A stretch of DNA of 64,000 nt from Ryuthela nishihirai (lineage: Eukaryota > Arthropoda > Arachnida > Araneae > Heptathelidae): NCBI GenBank assembly GCA_038380435.1, contig JAWZYU010000017.1, forward strand, positions 18,847,283-18,911,282. The letters run 5' to 3'. Below are positions 1 through 12,000 of this stretch, piece by piece. The position numbers were made by a program, and so were the translations under genes. The notes beneath the pieces were generated by a model, which was not told the origin of the DNA, searched no databases, and worked only from the letters and a program-made list of their open reading frames with translations. Position 1 is the first letter of the stretch; each line of letters begins with the position of its first letter.

Positions 1-3000
1 GCCATTCAATTGTAACTGTTACTGCTATTTTGTATATAAATATCACCCTTACCTTTCTTGACAGAGTTCCATAATTGATCTTTGCTTTGGCACTGTTCAT
101 AAATATATGGCAATCTTACATGGCCTGCACATATATACCAGAAGAGAATGCCAAAGGCATAGACATCAACACTGTTATCATAACGACCACTGAAGAGTTC
201 TGGTGCCATATGGATTGGAGTACCTACTATACTTCCTGACATCATAGCTTCAGGCTTACAAAATCCCAAATCTGTTATCTTGGCTCTGTTATGCTTGTCA
301 AGCTAAAAATTAAACCTGATTAGTTTAATGGTAAACAATTTACATACATACTTAAATAAAAAATAATCAGCTCTGTTTAAAATACAAACAAAATTCCAAA
401 TGAACACAAAATCAATAGACAAATTATCTTTAATGTCCATTGAAGTGGACAAACTAAAAAGAATTTTAAAAAAAAGAGAAACAATAAATTTGCTACTAAT
501 TTTTAAATAACATAAAGAAACTCACCAAAACATTTTTCAATTTGATATCTCTATGTACGAGACCTTGGCTATGAAGAAAACGAATTCCTTGGACAACATC
601 TAATGCAACCTGGGAATTTCAAACAAAATACATACTAATTATTTAAAAAATAATGAAATATATATTCCAACAAAACATTTTTATATTTAAATACCTTCCC
701 TTAACTACATAGGTATAGCAAAAATTAAATTACAACTATATTAGGTGAATAAAAAAGCTAAAATTGAAACTGTAATTTCTAAAATAACCCTTTAATGCTA
801 AATCCTATGAAGTTATTAAAGATATATAATGAAAAAATCCTATGAAGTTATTAAAGAATTTGAGATCTAACTAAATCTTGATTTACACAAATATCTGCCA
901 AGTATAATCATGGAAATTTAAGCATTTAACAGCAATATTATCTTCAGTCAAGAATTTTTCTCAAAAGTTACTTAGGAGCACAAATAATAATTTATTAATT
1001 TTGCTATTTAAAAAAAGAATGGAAATGATAAACAAGATCAGTCAGACTTGTCCTGGCTTCTCATACAATTTACCAACACATATGTGAACACACAACCATG
1101 CTAATCTGGACTCAAACTCAGTCTCCAGCATCTGGTATCATTGCAAGCCAATGCAACACCACTGCACCACTGAGGGGCAAGGGTGGCTCAGTCGGTAGCG
1201 CGCCAGGCATGTAATCTGTAGTTCCCAGGTTTGAGTACCAATTGGATCAGCATTGAGATTTATCTCTGCAAAATTCCCTGCCCTGCCCACAGTCAGTAGG
1301 GGACACCGATGGGCTTGGAAAGGCCGCCGTCCATCGAATGGGACATTAAGCCATGGCCCCGTGTGTGGGAGAGAGCCATACCCTGTGCACGTTAAAGAAC
1401 ATGCTGGATGGCCTTAAAGGGAGGCTACCATCTGTCTCCCAACAGCTGTTCCAGTGGGTCCTCTCCCCCAACCTTCTCCGAGCCTTCAGGGTCCTTGTGA
1501 CCTGGCCTTTTAGCCCATGGTGTGCAAAAAAGTGCCGCTCAGAGGTAAAACAACCCAACCCAACTGCACCACTGATGCAGCTTGACAGCACTACAAAGTT
1601 GACCCATTTATAAAATAAAACACAAGTTAAAAGTTTAAATAACGTATCTGTCTTGGCCATTTAAAAAAAAAATGTTTGCACAACTGGAATAGCAGTGTCT
1701 GGTGTTAAAATTTTCAGCTTCTATAACTCTTTTAATACTAAAAGAATATTGTTGAAAATCAAGATTTGATAAGATCTTTAATGCCTTCTGACTGATTTTT
1801 TCATGTTTATTTTACAAATTACAGAGTTTAGAATTTAGCTTCCTATTGACTCAATATGGGTTGAAACCTAACTTTTGCACACTAGCATAGTTAGTTATCC
1901 ATTGTATATATAATTGTTAAAATTCCCTGACATGTAAAAATCATCATCATCGTCGTCATCATCATCTCTATACATATATGACTAGTGGGTCTTACAATAT
2001 TTAACATTTTGTATTTAGATTGAAATGCATTAGAATTACTTTCCAACTAATACTCCTAATTTTTAAACTGTGGCAGTATTACAAAATTCATATTATCATG
2101 GATACATTCTAAAAAAAAAAAATCACTGGATAAACTTGAAATTTTATTCAATGAAAAATAACTGTTAAAATAAAATTGTAACAAAACTACAGTCGCATGG
2201 ACAGAAAAAGTTCACTTAAGTTTAGTTAAGGTAAATATCTGTCAATATTGGTTCCGTTCCATTACAACATTCATTGTCATAACAGAGAAAACAAGCACAT
2301 GAATGCAGTAGAAAAGGCATAATTGGCAATTTGCTGAACAGTATGCACCTAACTCCACTCACATCTTTGACTGAACAGAATACAAGAATGAGTGTTCCTA
2401 AAAATCCTAATGTAAAAAGACACATTTTTTAAAAAGTATTTAAAAAATTAATTTTATATTTATTAAATAGCCCCCTTGTTAAGGAGGTCCAAAAGGGGCC
2501 AGTCAATACATCATTGATAAGACTTTTGAGAAAGAAATTTCAACAGAAATGTAAAATAAACATCCATCTCTGATCTGGGACTTAAACCCGGTCAGTTTGC
2601 TCTGCAGCCAAATGTGATAAAACTGCTGAGCTACAAGATTTAACATTTATAAAAGAAATGCTTCATGAGATAGAAAACACTGTGCTGTGAGCTTAAAGTT
2701 TGACAGTCATAGGTTTGAACTACTATCAAAGACAAATATAAAATACTATTTTTTATGTTAGATTTATTATTATTGAGGAATTTTTATGTTGATTTATTAT
2801 TATTGAGAGGGGCATAAAATTTTCACTTTTAAAATAAAACATACTAAAATCTCAGTTTTTTTTTTATACTGGATTTTGCTAAATATTTAAAAACATCCTT
2901 CTCTTTTAATTCTAAATATTATGAGGCACAGTAGGATAAAACTCTTTTAATAATACATGCACGAATAAATACTGTACAATAAGTCTCGGTGTCTAATTCT

Positions 3001-6000
3001 GCCACTATTTACCAGTACACTGCATTGAGTATTACATTTGTTGTATACCTTAATCTGACTATGACAATTCTATGTCACTTGCCCAATTTAGGGTGCAGAC
3101 ATTTAATATGCTATCATAAATCTCAGATGTCGATATACTTTCTTTATACAATACCATAACCTTAGTACTACCAACTAAATACCTTCTTTAACCTATCTTT
3201 AACAGTACTAGTTAGCAAATACAAAAGGTAATATTACCACACACTTGTAAAAGGCTGGAACAACTGCATCATTTGATGTTAATCTGTTAGTCTCAACAAC
3301 ATTGTTGTGGTTTCTAACACGTGCTACCAGTCCTGTTTTCATCGGAGATATCAGCAATGATGGATAAACGTACATCAGATTTCCACTGTAGATCTTAATT
3401 TATATTATCAGTCCTGTTATTTCAACAATGGTGACGATAAATATTCATACAGCAGATTTCCACTATCTCTTAACACGGGATTGATCGAACGTAAGTTGTT
3501 AATGTCTGTCGCCATAATGATACAATCATTTTGCTATTATCTGCTTCCTTTGTAGTGGATTAACATTAAACTGCTGTACATGCTGGTATAAAATTTTTCT
3601 GTTTTCCGTACTCACTGCCCTGCACTGGTCGCCATGGCACTATCATAAGCAGATTTACAACTTCCTATAACGGCCATTAAAACTTAAAAAAAAAAATTAC
3701 AAAACTAACGTATTTGGCCTATTTCAACTCCACAACTAGGAGTTATACTCACACTCCCCCTTCTCATACAGAGCAATGCGTTTCGCACGCCTCCCGTGTG
3801 GTGGCTTCCTCAGGCTCTGATCACTTACTGTGGTGTGTTACCTTATATGCGTGTCTTCCATTGCATCATCATTTATGCCCTTATGCACAAGCGTTTCTGC
3901 ACTTTTCTTCTGCTGTAACAGAAGGTTCCATGCAGATGGTATTGGGGTGATGTCATTATTACAGATTGTATTACTATAACTATGAATGTATAATTTTTCT
4001 GCGTACACTAATTGAAACTTATTTTGTGGGGCAGCTAATGCTTTGTAGTTAACTTTTCCCATTTTAATGTTATTTTCTATTGTCGTCTGTGCCAAAGCTG
4101 TATTAAGTTGTTCTTTTTGAATATCTGTTTTATGTTCATTCATTCTTACTTCATATTGTCTGTATGTCTTCCCTATATACTTATTTTTTCCTTTTAATTT
4201 TCCCTCTGGATCCGGGATGTTAACTTGATATTACCCCCCCCCCCCCCCATAGGAAATTTCCTATCTCTGTCATTAATTACCAAAATTTTAATTGTTGTTG
4301 TTGTTTTAACCGGTAATGTAAAATCATAATTACTTAAAATGTTTTGCATCGTATCCGTTACATGTTTAATATAAGGAAAGCTATGTGTATATTTCGCTGT
4401 TTGCTGTGATTGTGCTCCTCCTATTTGGGTTTCATTAATTACTATAAATTTAGCATTTTTCTGCCATTTATCTAATAATTTCTTTGGGTACCCCGCTTCC
4501 CCGGCTGTTTGTGTGATGTATTCAATTTCTTGTTCGAATGTCTTTTGCTCCGAACAATATCTATGCGCCCTAATATAATGTGGAAGAATTGAAGCTTTTT
4601 TATATCTCATCAGATGTGCTGATTTAAAAGGAATGTAATTCGGTATATGGTTTTTTTCCTATACACTGTAGTTTCACAGTATGTTGCTTTTCTTGTTATC
4701 ATAATATCCAAAAACGGTAATTGTCTATTTACTTCTTGCTCGTGGGTAAATTTGATTGAGGGCATTATGGAATTGAATACCTCAACTGTTTAAAAATTTC
4801 CAGTGGGTGGGGCCAAAAGATCAAAATGTCACCAACGTATCGCAGATATAAAGCGGGTAATAGATCCCACCGTGTCAATGCTGTTTGCTCAACATGGCGC
4901 ATGACGACATCCACCATTAGTCCCGAAAGCAGCTATCCCATTGGGACTCCCTCGGTTTGTTGCCATGTGCGATCCATCATATCAAAATAGTTAGATGAGG
5001 TTGCCAGCTCCAGTGCCTCAAGAACACTAAAGTATTCTGGGGAGCTGGGGTGGGCAACCCGCAACCATTCAGCTTTTAGTCGCATCGCTGCATCCAGCAC
5101 CTGAGTATTAGGATACAGCGATACGACATCTAATGAATGCATTGTAATTGACTCTGTAATAACGGTATTTTGTATTTGTAATAAGGCATCGTGACAATTG
5201 GTCAGCGTATACTTTGTTGGGGGAAAATAAATCTTAAAAAATTTGTGGTGCGCTACTTCCAAATTATATGTTGGGGCCTTTCATTTACACACTAATGGTC
5301 AAAAAGGATAATCTTGTTTATGCATCTTAATTTTAACAAACAGCTGGGGGACGTCAGATATATCGGGGGGTTACAATATTTAGCTATTTCATCTGGCAAA
5401 AACGAATCATTCTTAAGTTTCCCTAATTTATTTAATATTATATTTGTAGGATTCCTATCTATTGGTTGACATTTTAATTGACTCAGAACTTCCTGTATTT
5501 TTATGTTATATTGATCCTTATCCATTATTACCACTTGATTAGTTTTATCTGCTAGCACTATTTTAATCTCTTTTTGCACCTTTAGCTCTCTGAGGATCTT
5601 TATATCTTTATTCGATTTACTTCTGTTTTCTTGTTGTGAACTTTTGATGGACCTGTATATCCTAAATCTTTATCTTTATATTTATATGAAATGCTATTAA
5701 GGGACTGTTCAATTTGTGGGATGACCTTAAAAGGATCAATGGATTCATTATCATATGCAAATTTTGCTCCCTTTTACAACATACGTTTCTGTTCATTACT
5801 TAATTGATACTGTGATAAGTTTACAAATTGATTATTCTCCATTTTATCAGATTCTATTTTTACTTTCTTATAATTTCCATTTATCTTTTTTTATTAATTT
5901 TTGTAATTTTTTATTATACGTTTTCTCTATTCTAATTTTTCCTTTTTCAATTTAAATGCTATTCTACCCATTACCTGTGTAAGATTTTAAGATTTTAAGT

Positions 6001-9000
6001 TCAAGATACTTTTGATATACTACTTTTTCTTTCCTACATATATCATCCCGCAAATTTCGAATAGTCTTATTTAACATTATTTTCTCAGCTTTTTGAAGTA
6101 TGTGTTTCATCTCTAAACTATATTTTCGTTTATTAATTTTTAAAAAATTCGGTATTACAGCTTGCCTTTTACATGTGAGTAAAAAATTAAGGGTAAGTAT
6201 GAGTCACATTAGCAATACTCGCATTTTACAAAATTCCTTCCAAATAAGGGTGTTAAAGAGTTACAAACTTTATTCTATACTTTAAGATGAATACTCAAAA
6301 TGATTCCTACTTTTGTCATCTTTTTAACATTTTGTAACATTTTTGAAATTATTTATCTGATAAACTCAAAATTCGCATCTTTAGCAGTAGCCACAGCTGT
6401 TGGTGTGGCTAAAGTTATAGTAGTAGCCCTTTAGTGCTGTGGCTACAGCTGAAGATGCTGTTGGGTGATAGAAGAAACGCATCCAGAGGTAACCATGTTT
6501 TTAACTTGAAAGTAGTAAAAGTAAGAAACAGAGGTTATGTGTTCTCAGAGAATGATACAACATTTATTTTTTATCTACTAAATGTATTCTGTTTATAAAG
6601 GATATAATTACAAGTCAACAAAGTGTCCTCTTAATGCAATGTTGGACTGGTGTCTCCAAAAGAAGAAACAGCAATTAAGTGAAAACATCAGCACTTCAAC
6701 AGTGGCAAATTCTCTGTGTGCACAAGATAACAGAACTCTGGATGTTTGAATAACAGAATCGGAAAGAAGTGTGTCAGCCACTGCATAAGAATGGACAATA
6801 CATCAATGGTGAGACTGTTAACTTGCAATCAATTAGCATTAAGGCCAGCACTAGAATAGTTAAAAGCTCAGTTCTTTCGCCAGAAAGTAAAATTGTCAAA
6901 CCAAGCGACTGTTTGTAGAAAATATTCGAGAACAACCAGTACCATCGACAGGGTGTAGCATACAGGCAGCCTACCTCACAGTGCCTGTGGTGGTCCACTC
7001 ATTCACTTTTACTTTCCTTAACCAGATTTGCTTAATTTACATTATATTTATTAGTTTGGGGATTATTATTTCATTTTGTGGACATTCAATTCTTGTTCGG
7101 AGAGTAGGAGTTGTGCATGCGCAACTCAGACCTTTTGAGGAGTGATATTTAATTGTTTGCCTCAGGGTGTGATCTAATCTGGCGATGGCCCTGAGAACAA
7201 CTTTAGATTTTAATGTTTTTTGTGTAAATTAAACATATTTTAATATACTGATAGGGGGTATTTTGCATTTTGGGTTACTTTGGAAATATACGTTCCAGTT
7301 TAGGCTACATCCTTTCCCAGTTAATGGACTTCACTGCAATACTCCTCTGTAGCCAATAATGCCGTGGACTGTATCTTAGAAATGCAAAAATTGGTAGGAA
7401 TATTAAAAAAAAAATGCTTCAGATGCTAACTGCTGATGGTGGCCATTTTAGTTTTTTTTTGTGACCATCAATTAATATGTTTTCAAGCCCTCATTGATTT
7501 CAACGATTATCTGACTGCCACATTATAAAAGTCTCAAAAAGTAATAAATAAATCATTTATTTTTGAGGGTTTTTTTTATAATGTGGCAGGTAATTTACTT
7601 GGAAATCTGAATTGGGCTGAATCCTGTTAACTGGGAAAGGACATAGCCTAAACTGGAACCTATAGCTTCCAAAGTAACCCAAAGTGCAAAATAACCTGAT
7701 AGGCTCCTATCAGACCTGTGGTGGCTTTATGGTGTTTTTTACTTTATTTGATATAAATCAATGAATTGGTCTCCAGGTTGGGAAGGTAGAACTGTTTACC
7801 AATTACCCTTTTCTGAATGACCTGCAAAGAGTGTGCAAATGACTTTAACATGCATAAGACAACATTATACACAGCTAACAGAATTTGAAAGGGTTCAAAT
7901 CATTGGATTGTCATAAGCTGGATGGTCAATATGCGAAATTGCCATTCATATGGATTGTGATGCCCCATGCTGTTGGCAACAATGAATACAAGAAGATACT
8001 GGAAATTTCTTCAAGGCTCTAGTGCATCAGCAAAATGTCCAAATGGGAGGATCAACAGACCTGCCAGCTAGTGAGACAAGAGACATCTTAGTCACAAGCT
8101 GACAGATTTCCAATATCATAATGCCTCTTATGGTGCCATCCCTGTCTGCACCTGTGTTGGGAGCATGATTAGAAGATGACTGTGGGAATTGGGGTTGCTT
8201 TGCTCTGTCCATTGGCTCATCTACCTCTGATGCCATCCTATCATCATCTGCAATAGTGCAGAGAGAGAGCTGTTTGAGGAGAAGACTGGTATCATGTTGT
8301 GTTTAGTGATAAATCACATTTTAACTTGGGATCCAGTTGTAACGGGCCAAAGTAATGCAAAATACTTTTAAGTTTGGACCCTTTTTCTGATCCAATTAGG
8401 TTTATGCTCCGGATAGTTGAGATGGGCGCCAGGCAATAATTAATCAATTGCCAAAAAATTAAATAAAGTTAAATTAGGGTTCAAAATACCAGTGAGCGTT
8501 AATGAGTAAGAATTCAAAAATGATTGTCAAAACGTAAATATCTAAATACAATCAAAACTTAATTCACGTTGCTCAAGAGAAAAAAATTAGTAAAGACTTA
8601 AAAGGTTTAAATAACAAACAAATTTATTTCCAAAAATCACTCACCAAAACTTCAATGAAGAAGATACATTAACTGAGCACTCTTCCGTGCTACATGCTTA
8701 TGCTGTGCTCTCTCTAACTGTGCTACGCTATGTTCTTACTGTGACAACATGTCACCAGACTTTAACAAGAGCCAAACGTGTCATGTTGCACGGCGAGAAA
8801 AACATTTACATAAACTGATGAACGGCGCAAGCTATGACGCAAGAGGGGGCGTGTCCTTGTGCATGCGCTTTAGTGGGTGACAGTCAGAAGATCGGAGTTG
8901 TGCAAGCGCAACTCCTAACTCTTGGAAACGAGTGCTGTGATGCCAAAAAGGAAATAAAAATCCCCAAAATGATAATTATAACGTAAATTAAACAAAACTG

Positions 9001-12000
9001 GTTAAGGTAAAGTAAAAGTGAATGATGGGGCATCACACAGTGACAGCCTTATGACATCTGGAGACATGCCAAGGACAGAGGTAATCCAGCCTGCATCAGA
9101 GAGCATCATACTGCGTCAACACTTGGAATTTTCAGTTAAAGTAGCCATTATTGTCTGGTTGTTATTTATGGCACATTGATGGCAAGACATTATGTTGAAA
9201 CCATTCTGGGATCACTGCTGCCCTTTCTACATTCTATTCTGAATGCTATTTTTCAGCAGGACAATGTCCATTGTCCACATATGGTTCTCATATCCTGACA
9301 GTGTCTATGTGATGTGGATATGCTTCCTTGGTCTGCATGTTCCCCAGATCTGTCACCCATTGAATATGTTTCGGATATGATGAGATGTTCAGTGACCACC
9401 ACAACTCAGCCCCCTACCACTGCTGCCCAGCTTATGGCACTGGTGCATGAAGTATGGCTCAATGCTAATCAGGATGACCTTTCCCACCTTTTTAACTTGC
9501 TGCTGTGAAGTTTGGTCACTTGTATAGCTGTTTATAGAGGTGATACTTCTTATCAATGTACACAGCATTTTACAAATAAATATTGCTGATTTGATACATG
9601 AACTTAATATTTCTTTTCTACATTGCAATCTGTTAAACCACTTGTTTTGAGCTCAAAGAAAGCACTCCTTGTAGGTGAGGCAATTTCAATTATGAGCAGT
9701 ATATCTCTGTCTCTCTGTTGGCAGTCTTGACAGGAAAGCAACAACTAATAGACTTTTAACATATTCCCTCATAAGTTCAGTGTATCGTATCATTATGCAA
9801 TAACATTCTAGCAGCTTTCAACATCCATTGAGGATCATTCTGAGGTTTAGCTTTCCTTAGCTGTCAAGTACACTGGTTTCCATAAATTATAAAAAATCCC
9901 TATGTTAAGTCAATGGGAAGCTAATGTCAAAGCTCTATAACTTCTAAAATAAGTTTTTCTTGTTTTGAAAAATGTGATTGCAGATAAAGATCTCAATCAT
10001 ATAAATCAATATCTCAATTTTCAACAATATCTATTCAGTATTTAATGAGTTATGGAAGTTTGAATATTTAACAACAGAAAAGCTTAAGCACGCAATGCCA
10101 GTCTTAAGAAACTTATACAAAACTGAAGAATAGTGAAAGAATTCTTTACACAAAGTTCTAAAATACAAACTTCTTTTATTAAACACTTTGATACAATATT
10201 TATTACTAAGTTTTAATTAACTTCTGAAGTCAATTTTTGTGGCTGGCATTGTTATTGCTAAATATTCAAACTTCCATAACTCATTAAATACTGAATGAAT
10301 ATTGTTGAAAAATCGAGATATTGATTTATTTGATTGAGATATTTATCTGCAATCACATTTTTAAAAACAGAAAAACTTATTTTAGAAGTTATAGAGCTTT
10401 GATGTTAGCTTCCCATTGACTTCGCATAGGGATTTTCCATAATTTATGGAAACCAGTGTAGATGTCATGTAACCCAACCTGGGATGATGGGCTTGAACTA
10501 AAAACCTGCTTTTAAAGGGTTAATAGGATTAATGCAAAAATCTGACAATAGTGAAATATAATACTTTGCTTGCATAGTATAACATGTACTATGCAATGCA
10601 TGTTTTGCTACTGTGAACGTTAGCTAGCAGGTATGTTTGAATGCTAGCAGTAGCAATGCATTTTTTTTTTGTATTTCAAATCACAACTAACCATCTAATA
10701 TCTATGCAGCAATTACTTTTATTTCATTGTAAAGTATGTAAGAAAACTTATTGTAGCAAAAACTTACTTGAAGCCTGCCCATCCACTGCAGATTCATTCT
10801 CAAAGCAGAATAAAGGTCACGCTGAAGTCGTTCCATGACTAGTAGAACTGCTGGTGTGCTTCCACCTGCATAAGTATGGTCAATAACAGAGCCACGTATC
10901 TGAACAATACAGTCATGTTCTGGGATACTCCTGTAGAAGGTTTTTTTTATATAATTAACATTCCTAATTTGACTAAAGTGATAGATTATTCATTCAAGAT
11001 AGTTCTTTATTTTCTATTCTCAAGTTTATAGAAATAGAAAACTTAAAATTAAATTGCTAAGGTTAGATATAATTTCAGTAATATTGATATCTAAAAACTG
11101 TAAACTTTTAACATGCCTTTTTATAACCTCAAGAATAGTGAAAAAAATTATATTGAGCTAACCATGACCTCCTGATAATATCAGGTGACAAAAAGAGAAC
11201 CACAATTTTTTTTAGGCAAGTCCTGAAACTTTGAAAACCTCACATCAGAAGGTTCTGAGTTATCATACCCAGCTAAAGATAATTTTTTCTCTATTCTTAA
11301 GCTTGTTCATTATCCTACCTGTGAGTCAGTGGTATTGATTTAACACCTCTCAAATAACCACCTTAATGAGGAATGTTATATTTAAAATGCTTTTAAAATA
11401 TTTAATATATATGCTTCTTAAATTCAATACTATTCCTCTATACAATAATGAGTTTTTAAAAACTATATTCTCAGATATCTAATAGTATGGATATTCACCA
11501 CAAAATCTTTATTGATACAGTAGCTAATACATTAGTAAAAACTTTAATTACAGAAACACTTATATTTAATTATGACTGTGGAAGAAATACAGAAGAATGG
11601 AACAATCTGTACCAAAACAACTCACAGTCATCTAAATGCAGAAGACAGCAGGAACATGACTATAAATAACAGATGAACCACAGATTTAATAAGGCATGCC
11701 TGAAACTTCAAATAAAACCTGACTGTAAGAATTCACAAACATCACACACTTTATTAATCATATATAAAATTAATTAAATGGATACTATTAACCCTTCCTG
11801 GGTCACCATCACATAGACATTGACAGAATCTGCAATGAGATGTCAAGGACGTCAATAGATCTTTTGCATATCACACAAAACTTCAATTTTTTTTAATTGC
11901 TGCTTGAAAATTTTTTAAGATATATCTTTTAAAAATGTGCATTTCAAGTTTGAAAAATAATACACTGCTCACAAAAATTAGGGGATATTTCAAAATGAAT

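Larger units (their letters stand above)
610..10767 (-). other. DSTYK intron 13 (10.2 kb, repeat-filled)
   Basis: The largest intron of the 3' half. It contains a SINE-B copy (1174-1562), a decayed foldback-MITE fragment (about 1740-1870), a weak tRNA-like SINE remnant (about 2565-2640), a Penelope-like element (about 3700-6110), an LTR fragment (about 6986-7250), a MITE (7256-7695), a split Tc1 relic (about 7830-9510) and a foldback MITE (9871-10458). Bases 801-860 contain a short tandem duplication. I see nothing in 1880-2480 and 2650-3270 beyond AT-rich sequence. Confidence 0.8.

Noticed and set aside
1353..1613. Open frames of 86-104 codons on both strands
   Set aside because: They lie inside a SINE-B copy; the same frames recur at 22404 and 40681 with the repeat. 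They follow the repeat sequence and are not genes.
1921..1970. Simple repeat of atc/gtc triplets (catcatcatcgtcgtcatc)
   Set aside because: A short microsatellite, ordinary in such genomes.
6387..6446. Inverted repeat gtagccacagc ... gctgtggctac
   Set aside because: Only 11 bp per arm and separated by 38 bp; compatible with chance or local duplication, with no boundaries or copies.
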